The position numbers were made by a program, and so were the translations under genes. Of a stretch of DNA of 64,000 bases, positions 50,680 to 60,518 are shown piece after piece. The notes under the pieces were generated by a model. It made no database searches and had not been told where the DNA came from. It saw only the letters and a program-made list of their open reading frames with translations. The first letter of the stretch is position 1; every line of letters starts with the position of its first letter. Source of the stretch: JBCCTX01 sp964468435. Its GTDB lineage: Bacteria > Bacteroidota > Bacteroidia > J057. Where the stretch lies: positions 1 to 64,000 of the forward strand of contig CAYXVE010000022.1 of assembly GCA_964468435.1 (NCBI GenBank), in the 5' to 3' direction.

Positions 50680-53600
50680 ATGAGTACAGCTACTGTTTCA
50701 CAAAGAATTACAAAAGAATATCTGCATAATATCCTGAAGCAAAGGATTTTGATCCTGGATGGAGCGATGGGTACCATGATACAGAAGCACAAGTTAGAAG
50801 AGGAGGACTTCAGAGGTGATCGTTTTAGGGATCATCCGGGACAACTCAAAGGAAACAATGATTTATTGTCAATTACTCAACCCGAACTGATCAAGGATAT
50901 TCATCGTGAATATCTCGAAATCGGTTCAGATATTATTGAGACCAATACCTTCAGTAGTACTTCGGTAGCTATGGCGGATTATCACATGGAGGACCTAGTG
51001 TATGAGCTTAACTATCAATCGGCCAAGATAGCCAAAGAAGCTGCTAATGAATATACGGCCTTAAATCCCGATAAACCACGGTTTGTGGCGGGTGCCATAG
51101 GGCCTACTAATCGAACGGCTTCACTTTCTCCAGATGTTAATGACCCAGGGTATAGAGCTGTGAGCTTCGATGACTTGGTGGAAGCTTATTACGAGCAGGT
51201 AAGAGGATTGATGGAAGGAGGAGCTGATATTCTGTTGATCGAGACGGTATTTGATACCCTTAACTGTAAGGCAGCCTTATATGCCATAGATAACTATGTA
51301 GAAGAGATGGGACATCGTATTCCCACGATGGTATCTGGTACGATCACAGATGCCAGTGGCCGTACACTTTCGGGACAGGTCGTCGAAGCCTTCTGGATCT
51401 CGGTTGCTCATGCAGATTTGATGAGTATAGGTCTTAATTGTGCTTTAGGAGCAAAGCAATTGAAACAATATGTAAAAGATTTATCGCGCATAGCAACTGT
51501 GCCCATAAGTGCTTATCCCAATGCCGGGCTTCCCAACGAGTTTGGTGAATATGATCAATTGCCAGATCAGATGGCTTCGCTACTGAAGCCTTTTCTGGAT
51601 GAAGGATTGATCAACCTGATCGGAGGATGCTGTGGTAGTACTCCTGAACATATTAAGGCGATCGCCGATATTACCAAAGATACAACTCCCAGAGAAGTAC
51701 CCGATTTGCCTTATTTACCTAATTTCAGTGGTCTCGAACCGCTGATTATTACCAAAGAGACCAATTTTGTCAATGTAGGTGAAAGGACTAATGTGACGGG
51801 TTCCAAAAGATTTCAGAGATTGATCAAAGAAGGGGACTATGACGAGGCACTTTCCGTAGCAAGACAACAGGTAGAAGGTGGTGCGCAGATTATCGATGTC
51901 AATATGGATGAAGGGATGCTTGATTCCAAGGAAGCGATGGTTAAGTTTCTCAACCTATTGGCTGCGGAACCAGATATCTCTCGTATACCTGTGATGATCG
52001 ACTCCTCCAAGTGGGAAGTGATTGAGGCTGGCCTGAAGTGCATTCAGGGAAAAGGAGTCGTAAACTCAATCTCTATGAAGGAGGGAGAAGATATATTTAT
52101 TGAGCAAGCCAACAAAATCAGAAAATACGGCGCTGCAGTAGTAGTTATGGCTTTTGACGAAAAAGGTCAGGCAGATACATTTCAACGTAAAATCGAGATA
52201 TGTGAACGGGCTTACAGGATTTTGACTGAAAGGGTGGGTTTCCCGCCCAATGACATCATCTTTGATCCCAATATTTTTGCGATTGCTACAGGGATTGAGG
52301 AACACAACAATTATGCAGTTGACTTTATCGATGCTACTCGCTGGATTAAAGAAAATCTACCAGGAGCGATGATTAGTGGAGGAGTGAGTAATGTGTCCTT
52401 TTCATTTAGAGGGAACAATGCAGTACGGGAAGCCATACACTCTGTTTTTCTATATCATGCTACCAAAGCAGGTATGGATATGGGGATTGTTAATGCCGGA
52501 ATGCTTCAGGTTTATGAAGATATCCCCAAGGATCTATTGGAGCGAGTAGAGGATGTCGTTCTCAACAGACGTGAAGATGCGACAGAGCGACTGCTAGAAT
52601 TTGCCGATACTGTAAAACATACAGGAGGAGCCCGAGAGAAAAATGATGAATGGAGACAGCTTCCGATCCAGGAAAGATTATCCCATTCATTAGTGAAAGG
52701 AATTGTATCACATATAGAAGAAGACACTGAAGAAGCCCGCCAAATGTTTGCCAGGCCTTTGGAAGTAATAGAAGGTCCTTTGATGGATGGTATGCGTGTG
52801 GTGGGAGATCTGTTTGGAGAAGGAAAAATGTTTTTACCTCAGGTGGTCAAGAGTGCAAGAGTAATGAAAAGAGCAGTAGCCTATCTATTGCCATATATGG
52901 AAGAGGAAAAACAGGAAGGGGATAGAGATAATGCAGGAAAAGTATTGTTAGCAACAGTTAAAGGGGATGTACATGATATTGGAAAGAATATTGTAGGTGT
53001 TGTATTGGCATGTAACAACTACGAGGTGATAGATATGGGAGTAATGGTTCCCCTCGAAAAGATTCTGGACACTGCAGAAAAAGAGCAGGTAGACATTATC
53101 GGATTGAGTGGACTGATCACCCCATCACTTGATGAAATGGTGTTTGTAGCTGAGGAAATGCAAAAAAGAGGCTTTAATCTTCCACTCCTCATTGGAGGAG
53201 CGACTACTTCTCGTATTCATACAGCAGTGAAAATTTCACCCCAGTACGAGGGACCTATCGTACACGTACTGGATGCTTCCAAGTGTGTACCCGTAGCAAG
53301 TAAACTGCTTAATGAAGACGAAGCATTGAGGAAAGGCTATGAGCACGAAGTAAAGGTAGAGTATGATAAACTACGCGAGGGACACTTCTCCAGACAAAAG
53401 GCCAAGAATTACCGAAGCCTGAAAGATGCAAGATCTAACAAATACCAGGTTGACTGGAAACAGCCTGTGGCAAAAGAACCTACATTTTTGGGAACTAAAG
53501 TGTTTGATAACTATGATCTCCGGGAAATTAGTCAATTTATCGACTGGACTCCCTTTTTCTACACATGGGAATTGAAAGGCAAATATCCCAATATTCTCGA

Positions 53601-54384
53601 TGATGAAGTAAAAGGAGAAGAAGCCAGGAAGTTGTTTCGCGATGCTCAGGAAATGCTTGATGAGATCATTGAAGAAAAATGGCTGACTGCACGGGCAGTT
53701 ATCGGGTTCTATCCAGCAAATACTGTGAACGATGACGATATTGAAATATATACAGATAATACTCGTACAGAGGTATTAACGAAGTTTTTCAATCCTCGTC
53801 AGCAGACTGAAAAGCGCAATGCACCGAATATCAGTCTGGCAGACTTCTGTGCCCCCCAAGAATCAGGTCAAAAGGACTTCTTAGGTGGATTTGCTGTTAC
53901 CACAGGTATCGGAATCGAAGCGCACCTCAAGCGATTTGAGGCAGAGCATGATGATTATAACAGCATTATGCTCAAGGCACTGGCAGACAGATTGGCAGAA
54001 GCCTTTGCCGAGTTGATGCACAAACGTGTGAGAACAGAATTTTGGGGCTATTCGCTAGATGAGTCCTTCTCCAATGAGGATCTTATTCGGGAAGCTTATG
54101 CAGGTATACGTCCTGCACCAGGATATCCTGCCAATCCCGATCACACTGAGAAAATTACCTTGTTCAAGTTACTGGATGTAGAAAAAAATACCGGAATATC
54201 TCTGACCGATAATCTGGCCATGTATCCGGCTTCGTCAGTAAGTGGATTGTATTTTTCACATCCAGAAGCAAGATATTTTGGGATTGGAAAAATGACTAAA
54301 GAGCAGGTAGGAGATTATGCGAAGCGAAAGGGATACACCCTCAAAGAGATGGAAAGATGGTTGGGAGCCAATCTGGCCTACTAA
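50680..54384 (+). CDS. metH: cobalamin-dependent methionine synthase
   Basis: 1234 residues, full length. Transfers the methyl group of methyl-tetrahydrofolate through cobalamin to homocysteine. Domains in order: homocysteine-binding barrel (1-330) with zinc ligands Cys254, Cys317 and Cys318 (GLNCALG, GGCCGSTPEH); pterin-binding domain (about 350-640: FVNVGERTNVTGSKRF); helical cap (about 660-750); cobalamin-binding Rossmann domain with D763-V-H765-D-I-G768, where His765 is the lower axial ligand; and C-terminal SAM-binding reactivation domain (about 900-1234: RPAPGYPANPDH). No cobalamin riboswitch is seen in the 188-base leader. Followed by a strong terminator. Folate genes folP/folB are 5 kb upstream. 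Confidence 0.98.
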   Translation: MSTATVSQRITKEYLHNILKQRILILDGAMGTMIQKHKLEEEDFRGDRFRDHPGQLKGNNDLLSITQPELIKDIHREYLEIGSDIIETNTFSSTSVAMADYHMEDLVYELNYQSAKIAKEAANEYTALNPDKPRFVAGAIGPTNRTASLSPDVNDPGYRAVSFDDLVEAYYEQVRGLMEGGADILLIETVFDTLNCKAALYAIDNYVEEMGHRIPTMVSGTITDASGRTLSGQVVEAFWISVAHADLMSIGLNCALGAKQLKQYVKDLSRIATVPISAYPNAGLPNEFGEYDQLPDQMASLLKPFLDEGLINLIGGCCGSTPEHIKAIADITKDTTPREVPDLPYLPNFSGLEPLIITKETNFVNVGERTNVTGSKRFQRLIKEGDYDEALSVARQQVEGGAQIIDVNMDEGMLDSKEAMVKFLNLLAAEPDISRIPVMIDSSKWEVIEAGLKCIQGKGVVNSISMKEGEDIFIEQANKIRKYGAAVVVMAFDEKGQADTFQRKIEICERAYRILTERVGFPPNDIIFDPNIFAIATGIEEHNNYAVDFIDATRWIKENLPGAMISGGVSNVSFSFRGNNAVREAIHSVFLYHATKAGMDMGIVNAGMLQVYEDIPKDLLERVEDVVLNRREDATERLLEFADTVKHTGGAREKNDEWRQLPIQERLSHSLVKGIVSHIEEDTEEARQMFARPLEVIEGPLMDGMRVVGDLFGEGKMFLPQVVKSARVMKRAVAYLLPYMEEEKQEGDRDNAGKVLLATVKGDVHDIGKNIVGVVLACNNYEVIDMGVMVPLEKILDTAEKEQVDIIGLSGLITPSLDEMVFVAEEMQKRGFNLPLLIGGATTSRIHTAVKISPQYEGPIVHVLDASKCVPVASKLLNEDEALRKGYEHEVKVEYDKLREGHFSRQKAKNYRSLKDARSNKYQVDWKQPVAKEPTFLGTKVFDNYDLREISQFIDWTPFFYTWELKGKYPNILDDEVKGEEARKLFRDAQEMLDEIIEEKWLTARAVIGFYPANTVNDDDIEIYTDNTRTEVLTKFFNPRQQTEKRNAPNISLADFCAPQESGQKDFLGGFAVTTGIGIEAHLKRFEAEHDDYNSIMLKALADRLAEAFAELMHKRVRTEFWGYSLDESFSNEDLIREAYAGIRPAPGYPANPDHTEKITLFKLLDVEKNTGISLTDNLAMYPASSVSGLYFSHPEARYFGIGKMTKEQVGDYAKRKGYTLKEMERWLGANLAY

Positions 54385-54406
54385 TTTTGGAAACGATATT
54401 TTTGCC

Positions 54407-54444
54407 AGAGGAAGTCGATGCTTAAGACTTCCTCTTTCCTTTTT
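54407..54444 (+). terminator. rho-independent terminator after metH
   Basis: AGAGGAAGTC (54407-54416) pairs with GACTTCCTCT (54426-54435), loop GATGCTTAA, followed by TTCCTTTTTG. It starts 23 bases after the metH stop. The stem matches the hairpin after rplQ (42275). Confidence 0.88.
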
Positions 54445-54472
54445 GTAACGAACACTTGCCCGATCCGTTTTA

Positions 54473-55177
54473 ATGACCATATTGAACCTATTTTTTCCTA
54501 ACATCTCATCAAATGCTATGAAACAACTGATAGAACGTCACGCGCTTTCGCTGACCTTTATCCTTTTGCTTCTATTTAGTATTGGGTTGGTCGTTTTCAG
54601 AATCCAATATACTGATACGCTATATTTTGCTTTTTTGCTGTGGAACTTATTTCTGGCGATTGTTCCATTTATGATCATTAAGCTCAGGTATATTTCTTCA
54701 AACAAATTGTGGACCATAGGATGTTTTGTCATGTCGTTGCTGTTCTTACCCAATTCTCCTTATATCGTTACGGATCTGTTTCACATACGGCCTAGGGAAG
54801 AAATGCCCATCTGGTTTGATACACTCATGATATTTTCCAGTGCCATGAGTGGTTTAATTTTGTTTTATGCGGCGCTATTTGAAATGGAACGCATTTTATC
54901 CAAAAGGTGGGGATTTCCTGGCATATTGAGTATCGTTTTTCTCAGTGCATTTGGGATTTATCTGGGGAGATACCTTAGATTTAATAGTTGGGATATTGTA
55001 TTCGACCCTGGGATGATTTTTAACCAGATCATTGAAATACTGACTCATCCTGCTGCCTACCCAGGTACATGGGGTATGACTTTATCCTATGGAGGACTAC
55101 TGATGATCGGCTATATCATTCTGAAAACAATCATCAAGAATGCGCAAATTTATGACCAGTTATCCACATCTGTGTAA
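54473..55177 (+). CDS. DUF1361 membrane protein
   Basis: 234 residues; a second in-frame ATG at 54518 would give 219 and starts just before the first helix. About six hydrophobic helices. The family blocks are SLLFLPNSPYIVTDLFHI, the helix GLILFYAALFEMERIL, and GIYLGRYLRFNSWDIVFDP, typical of DUF1361. Function unknown; often near DNA-repair or envelope genes. ruvB begins 41 bases downstream and may be co-transcribed. Confidence 0.88.
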   Translation: MTILNLFFPNISSNAMKQLIERHALSLTFILLLLFSIGLVVFRIQYTDTLYFAFLLWNLFLAIVPFMIIKLRYISSNKLWTIGCFVMSLLFLPNSPYIVTDLFHIRPREEMPIWFDTLMIFSSAMSGLILFYAALFEMERILSKRWGFPGILSIVFLSAFGIYLGRYLRFNSWDIVFDPGMIFNQIIEILTHPAAYPGTWGMTLSYGGLLMIGYIILKTIIKNAQIYDQLSTSV

Positions 55178-55218
55178 GTAAATTCTTTTGATATACGCCT
55201 TCTGCTCACTATTTTAGT

Positions 55219-56244
55219 GTGATGAGAAATGAAGTCCTCAATCCTCATGCTTCCTCTGGTGATGAAGAAAAGCAACTTCGTCCGCAACTACTTACTGATT
55301 TTACCGGTCAACTCAAGATAACAGATAATTTGAAAATCTTTATTGAGGCTGCCAAAATGCGGGGAGAAGCATTGGATCATGTATTATTGCATGGGCCTCC
55401 GGGATTGGGTAAGACTACTTTGTCATTTATTATCGCCAATGAATTGGGGAGCGATATCACGACCACTTCTGGTCCCGTTCTGGAAAAACCAGGAGACCTG
55501 GCTGGGCTTCTCACCAATCTCGAAATGGGGGATGTACTTTTCATAGATGAGATACATCGTCTCTCCCCTGTGATCGAAGAATATCTCTACTCTGCCATGG
55601 AAGATTTCAAGATCGACATCATGGTGGAGACCGGTCCCAACGCTCGAAGTATTGAGATTGCTCTGAATCCCTTTACCTTAGTAGGAGCCACTACTCGTGC
55701 TGGATTGCTCACTTCCCCGATGCTCGCCCGTTTTGGGATAAATGCAAGGTTGGAGTATTATGATGCAGATACCCTGCAAAAAATCCTGATTCGTTCTGCT
55801 GATGTCTTGCAGGTGGATATTGTAATAGATGCCGCTATGGAGATAGCTCGGAGGAGCCGAGGTACTCCCCGCATCGCCAATCGTTTGCTCAGAAGGAGCA
55901 GAGACTTTGCTCAGATAAAAGGAGATGGAGTGATCGATCTCAAGATCGCCCAACTCACACTGAATGCCCTTGAAGTAGACGAATCCGGTCTCGACGATAT
56001 GGACAACAAGATCCTGTTGACCATTATAGACAAGTTTAAAGGAGGCCCCGTGGGCCTTAATTCGATTGCAGCCTCTGTAGGAGAAGAAGCGGATACGATC
56101 GAGGAAGTCTACGAACCTTATCTGGTGATGGAAGGATTCATCAAGCGTACTGCAAGAGGCAGAGTAGCTACCGAACGTGCCTTCAAGCACTTTGAACGAT
56201 TTCCCGGAGGATCACAGGACACAAATAAGCCTGCTTTATTCTGA
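55219..56244 (+). CDS. ruvB: Holliday junction branch-migration helicase RuvB
   Basis: 341 residues, AAA+ ATPase that with RuvA moves Holliday junctions. LRPQLLTDFTGQ start, Walker A HGPPGLGKTTLSF at about 58-70, Walker B VLFIDEIHRLSPVIEEYLY, sensor GATTRAGLLTSPMLARFG, Arg finger region GTPRIANRLLRRSRDFAQ, and the C-terminal winged helix GPVGLNSIAASVGEEADTIEEVYEPYL (two blocks). Complete. ruvA and ruvC are not adjacent. Confidence 0.98.
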   Translation: MMRNEVLNPHASSGDEEKQLRPQLLTDFTGQLKITDNLKIFIEAAKMRGEALDHVLLHGPPGLGKTTLSFIIANELGSDITTTSGPVLEKPGDLAGLLTNLEMGDVLFIDEIHRLSPVIEEYLYSAMEDFKIDIMVETGPNARSIEIALNPFTLVGATTRAGLLTSPMLARFGINARLEYYDADTLQKILIRSADVLQVDIVIDAAMEIARRSRGTPRIANRLLRRSRDFAQIKGDGVIDLKIAQLTLNALEVDESGLDDMDNKILLTIIDKFKGGPVGLNSIAASVGEEADTIEEVYEPYLVMEGFIKRTARGRVATERAFKHFERFPGGSQDTNKPALF

Positions 56245-56377
56245 TCGGGATATCTTAGAACAGTTCACCAGGATTTAGTTATTTTTGGAAATTCCTTCCA
56301 TGGAAAACTATAAGCAGCAATTTACATACTTCTCTTATATTTCATATAAACCTAATTACGTCTTCAAATAACGTCTT

Positions 56378-58156
56378 ATGCACCTCACCTGTAGCGCATT
56401 ATGGATATATCTGACAGCAATCTGCTGCTTTTGGGCCTGTCAGATGCCCAAATCCTCGTCCGAGAAGCTTTCTCCCAATATCGTCATCATCCTTGCGGAT
56501 GATCAGGGCTGGGGCGATCTGAGCCTGAATGGAAACCCTCTAGTGGAGACTCCAAACATAGATGCTATTGCAGCCAGTGGAGCAGTACTAGAGCATTTCT
56601 ATGTCAGTGCTGTTTGCTCCCCTACACGTGCTGAGATGCTCACTGGACGTCATGCAGCGAGGGGTGGGGTATACAGCACTTCTGCAGGCGGAGAACGTTT
56701 GGACCTGGATGAGGAGACCTTTGCAAAGGTTTTTCAGGAGGCAGGATACGCTACAGGCGCTTTTGGCAAATGGCACAATGGTATGCAGTATCCTTATCAC
56801 CCTAATGCCAGGGGATTTGATGAATTTTTGGGATACTGCTCTGGTCACTGGGGAAGCTATGTAGATGCTATGCTGGAACACAATGGGGAATGGGTGCAAT
56901 CTGAGGGATATTTGACAGATATATTGACAGGTAAGGCTATTGAGTTTATGGAGGCTCATCAGGGGAAACCTTTTCTGGTGTATTTGTCACTCAATACCCC
57001 GCATAGCCCCATGCAAGTAGTAGCCCCCTGGTGGGAAAAGTTTGAAACGGCTGAGTTGCCTGAGCACAGATATAGCGAGCGCGAATATGTCGACCATAGC
57101 CGAGCGGCTTATGCTATGACCGAAAATATTGACTGGAATGTGGGTAGGGTAACAACAACACTGGAAAAGCTGGGAATGAAAGAGAACACTATCGTTATCT
57201 ATTTTTCTGACAATGGACCGAATGGCTGGCGCTGGAATGGAGGAATGGAAGGGATCAAAGGGAGTGTTAACGAAGGTGGTGTGCGGTCGCCCTTTATCAT
57301 TCGGTGGCTGGAAAAAATAGCCGCAGGTAAACGAATAGCGGACATTACAAGTGTAAGGGATCTCTTTCCTACACTGCTGGAGTTTGCAGCTATTTCCTAC
57401 ACGCCACAAAAACCCTTGGATGGCAAAAGTATTGCCCCGTTGTTGCTAGAGGTCGATCCAGCATGGGAAGAGCGCCTGCTGATAAACCACTGGCGGGACA
57501 GAACCAGTATCCGCAGCCAGCACTTCCGGCTGGATCCCGATCAAAAATTATTTGATATGGATAACGATTCGGGGCAGACAGAGGATGTTTCTGCTGATTT
57601 TCCAGAAATCTACACCAAAATGATATCAGCAAAGGAAGATTGGGAGCGTACTATTTTATTCGAATTACCTGAGGAAGATAACCGGCCTTTTCCGCTGGGT
57701 CATCCGGATTTTGTATATACCCAGCTTCCTGCCCGTGATGGCATCGCCCATGGCACGATAGAGCGATCCAATCGCTGGCCCAATTGTTCCTTTTATACTC
57801 ACTGGACAAGTGTGGAGGATAGCATTACCTGGGAGATAGAAGTTCTTTCTAGAGGTACTTATTCGGTGGAATTGTTATATACCTGTAAACCAGAAAATGT
57901 GGGGACTATACTTGCATTACGTGCACAGGATGCCTTGATTAATATACCTGTCATAGAAGCCTTTGACCCACAGCTTAGGGGTATGGAATACGACAAATTC
58001 GAGCGCGGTGAATCCTATGTAAAAGATTGGGCAAGCCTGGATATGGGGGAAATACAGCTTAAGCCTGGCATCCAAAACCTCACCCTCAAAGCTACGGATA
58101 TTCCCGGTGAGGCTTCTATTGACTTTCGTTTGTTGATGGTGAGGCGAGTAGAATAG
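56378..58156 (+). CDS. secreted sulfatase
   Basis: 592 residues. N-terminus: signal/lipobox-like LTAICCFWACQ with Cys at about 21, so probably a lipoprotein. Sulfatase signature: Cys80-S-P-T-Arg84 (VCSPTRAEMLTGR), where the Cys is converted to formylglycine; metal ligands ILADDQGWGDLS (DD) and YFSDNGPNGW (DN). Ends with an added beta-sandwich-like domain (about 480-592: SITWEIEVLSRGTYSVELLYTCK) of the type found in polysaccharide-linked sulfatases. It removes sulfate from sugars, substrate unknown. No sulfatase-maturing enzyme is adjacent. No other polysaccharide-utilisation genes (SusC/SusD) are present in the window. Confidence 0.93.
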   Translation: MHLTCSALWIYLTAICCFWACQMPKSSSEKLSPNIVIILADDQGWGDLSLNGNPLVETPNIDAIAASGAVLEHFYVSAVCSPTRAEMLTGRHAARGGVYSTSAGGERLDLDEETFAKVFQEAGYATGAFGKWHNGMQYPYHPNARGFDEFLGYCSGHWGSYVDAMLEHNGEWVQSEGYLTDILTGKAIEFMEAHQGKPFLVYLSLNTPHSPMQVVAPWWEKFETAELPEHRYSEREYVDHSRAAYAMTENIDWNVGRVTTTLEKLGMKENTIVIYFSDNGPNGWRWNGGMEGIKGSVNEGGVRSPFIIRWLEKIAAGKRIADITSVRDLFPTLLEFAAISYTPQKPLDGKSIAPLLLEVDPAWEERLLINHWRDRTSIRSQHFRLDPDQKLFDMDNDSGQTEDVSADFPEIYTKMISAKEDWERTILFELPEEDNRPFPLGHPDFVYTQLPARDGIAHGTIERSNRWPNCSFYTHWTSVEDSITWEIEVLSRGTYSVELLYTCKPENVGTILALRAQDALINIPVIEAFDPQLRGMEYDKFERGESYVKDWASLDMGEIQLKPGIQNLTLKATDIPGEASIDFRLLMVRRVE

Positions 58157-58202
58157 CGCATCGTATTTATAAGTACCAGCAAGCCGATGGATCAACAGTT
58201 AC

Positions 58203-59756
58203 CTACCGCCATTGACTCAGACTACTGTCATAATACCTGATCAATTGCTGGTCTTCCAGTTGATTGAGTTTTACAGGTATTTCCTCTGTCTCAAGATCAA
58301 ACACAAACATGCTGTTGATCATATCCTGATGTAAAAACTTCAGGTTTTTTGAGTTAATTTTTTGTTGAATAAGCTTCACAAATGGGTCAGCTTCCGGTAT
58401 GTCACGGACATGTGTATCGCTTTGAGGAACAGAGATACTCACATTGAACCCCCATATTCCGAATGAGGGTATGTAGGACTGGTAGGCATAGGTGTAAGGA
58501 AACTGGGACTCGAGAGTCTGATGTATACACCAGAAAGCTCTTCGGGCAAAGTAAGGTGAAGTGGATTGGGTGACAAAGGAACCGCCTGTAGAGAGGCATT
58601 TTTTTATTAATCCATAAAATTCCTGGCTGTACAATTTACCCAAAGAGGGATTATTGGGATCAGGTAAATCTGTGATAATCACGTCATAAAACTCAGTTGC
58701 TTCCTTGACAAAGTTATATGCGTCCCGATTGATGATCGTCACTTTGGGATGATTGAGTGCTCCTTCATTTATCTGTGTGAAGAGCGGATGCTTTTGCCCA
58801 AGTTCTGTAACTACTGGATCGAGATCTACAACAGTGATGGCTTGTACCTCAGGATAGGTTAATATTTGCTTGACTGCCAGACCATCTCCTCCTCCCAATA
58901 CAAGTATTTTTTCGGTTCTCAGTGCCAGATTCATGGGTATATGTACCAAGGGTTCGTGATACCTGTGTTCGTCGCGGGAGGAAAACTGAAGATTTCCGTC
59001 CAGAAATAATCGCGTATCATTGTTCCATCTTGTCAATGCAATACGCTGATAAGATGACTGGCGGGATAGCACAATTTCATCCTGATATAAAAACTGCTCA
59101 AAAAACCCCAGGAGTTGAAAGGAAAATAAAAATCCAATCAACAACATAAGTAGTCCTGCAACCCCGGAAGACATGAGGAGAGAGTACTTACGGATATTTT
59201 CTCGAAACTGCCAAGTATTCATGATAGCAACTCCTACGTTGAGCATGCCTACCAAAAATGCAGTTCGCATAGTTCCAAATGTAGGTAACAGCACAAGCGG
59301 AAATAAAAGTGAAGCGATCAGTGCGCCTAGATAATCAAAGGACAGCACATTTGCCAATGCTTCACGGAGTGTATCATACTTCCGTACAATCCGTGTCAGG
59401 ATAGGAATCTCTACCCCGATCAATATTCCGATCAACGCAATCACCAAAAAAGTAAACAGATAGAAATAGGATGTCATCGAAAAAGCCATATAAAGGATAA
59501 TCGAGGAAAATCCACCTGTGATCCCTAGCCAAAGTTCAAATCCGATAAACCATTCGATCAGGTTGCCTTTGATAAAGCGCGATAGAAATGATCCTACCCC
59601 CATGAAAGAAAGGAACAGGCCTATTGTGATGGAAAAATGTAGTATACTGCTGCCTTGAAAATAACTAGTCAGTGTACTAATAAGTAGTTCATAAAGCAAA
59701 CCGCATATCGCAATAATGAATACCGATACCAAAAGTATACCAACCTGTTTACGCAT
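58203..59756 (-). CDS. membrane-bound spermidine-synthase-like protein
   Basis: 517 residues. The first 230 residues contain about seven hydrophobic helices (IAICGLLYELLIST; SILHFSITIGLFLSFMGVGSFLS), a domain seen in fused polyamine synthase-like proteins. The second half is a SpeE-type methyltransferase fold: ILVLGGGDGLAVKQIL (around 285), ITVVDLDPVV, DVIITDLPDPNNPSLGKLYS and FYGLIKKCL. Known relatives of the soluble part transfer aminopropyl groups from decarboxylated SAM. Whether the fusion acts on putrescine is unclear. Its start is four bases after the yrdC stop (59761), so the two are co-transcribed with yrdC first. Confidence 0.87.
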   Translation of the reverse strand: MRKQVGILLVSVFIIAICGLLYELLISTLTSYFQGSSILHFSITIGLFLSFMGVGSFLSRFIKGNLIEWFIGFELWLGITGGFSSIILYMAFSMTSYFYLFTFLVIALIGILIGVEIPILTRIVRKYDTLREALANVLSFDYLGALIASLLFPLVLLPTFGTMRTAFLVGMLNVGVAIMNTWQFRENIRKYSLLMSSGVAGLLMLLIGFLFSFQLLGFFEQFLYQDEIVLSRQSSYQRIALTRWNNDTRLFLDGNLQFSSRDEHRYHEPLVHIPMNLALRTEKILVLGGGDGLAVKQILTYPEVQAITVVDLDPVVTELGQKHPLFTQINEGALNHPKVTIINRDAYNFVKEATEFYDVIITDLPDPNNPSLGKLYSQEFYGLIKKCLSTGGSFVTQSTSPYFARRAFWCIHQTLESQFPYTYAYQSYIPSFGIWGFNVSISVPQSDTHVRDIPEADPFVKLIQQKINSKNLKFLHQDMINSMFVFDLETEEIPVKLNQLEDQQLIRYYDSSLSQWR

Positions 59757-59760
59757 GAGC

Positions 59761-60405
59761 CTACTCTTCTACCTCAATTCCCAGGGGAGCAAGCTCTCCC
59801 ATGCCTTTTCTCAGCAGTACAATATTATCTAGTCCTTCACTGACGTCGATAACCGTACTGGGATAGATATTTCCATAACCTCCATCGATGACCATATCTA
59901 CTTTGTTTCCAAATTTTTCATGTATAAGCTCAGGGTCTGCAAAATATTCCCAGGAGTCACCGTTATCGGGTTGCATCAGACTGATAGATGCTATAGGGTT
60001 TCCCAGCCATTTGACAATCTCCGTAGGAATGGGATGATCTACGATCCGGATGCCGACGGTGTTTTTGGTCTGAAAATGCTTAGGGATCTTTTTAGAAGCC
60101 TGTAAAATGAAGGTATAAGGTCCCGGAAATGCCTGTTTGATGATCTTGTATAAAGGAGTACTTAATTGATTAGTATATTCTCCTAGGATTTTCACACTTT
60201 CACATACACAAGTAAGATGGGCCTTTGCTGGATCGAGATTCTTGAGTCTACAAATTCGCTCTACAGCTTTTTTATGCTGGATATCACACCCCAGCCCATA
60301 TACGCTATCTGTTGGATAGATAATGATTCCACCCTCTTTCAGACAGTTAACCACTTTTTGAATTTTCTCAAATTCTGGATTTTCAGGATTGATCTTCAAC
60401 AACAT
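59761..60405 (-). CDS. L-threonylcarbamoyladenylate synthase (YrdC/Sua5 type)
   Basis: 214 residues from ATG at 60405 (MLLKINPENPEFEKIQKVVN); an upstream in-frame ATG at 60480 would add an atypical AT-rich lead. Makes threonylcarbamoyl-AMP for the t6A37 modification of ANN-decoding tRNAs. Blocks: GGIIIYPTDSVYGLGCDI, FPGPYTFIL and TVGIRIVDHPIP are typical; it is the short YrdC form, without the Sua5 C-terminal domain. It leads a pair with the membrane spermidine synthase-like gene. Confidence 0.93.
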   Translation of the reverse strand: MLLKINPENPEFEKIQKVVNCLKEGGIIIYPTDSVYGLGCDIQHKKAVERICRLKNLDPAKAHLTCVCESVKILGEYTNQLSTPLYKIIKQAFPGPYTFILQASKKIPKHFQTKNTVGIRIVDHPIPTEIVKWLGNPIASISLMQPDNGDSWEYFADPELIHEKFGNKVDMVIDGGYGNIYPSTVIDVSEGLDNIVLLRKGMGELAPLGIEVEE

Positions 60406-60518
60406 ATTCAATCTGTTAAGTGTGTACGCTAATCTTATGAAATTAAAATTATTAAACCAAAATAAAAAGCGGCCTCTCAAAAGTAAATTGATACAGAATA
60501 TCGTTGAAAATGAGGGAA

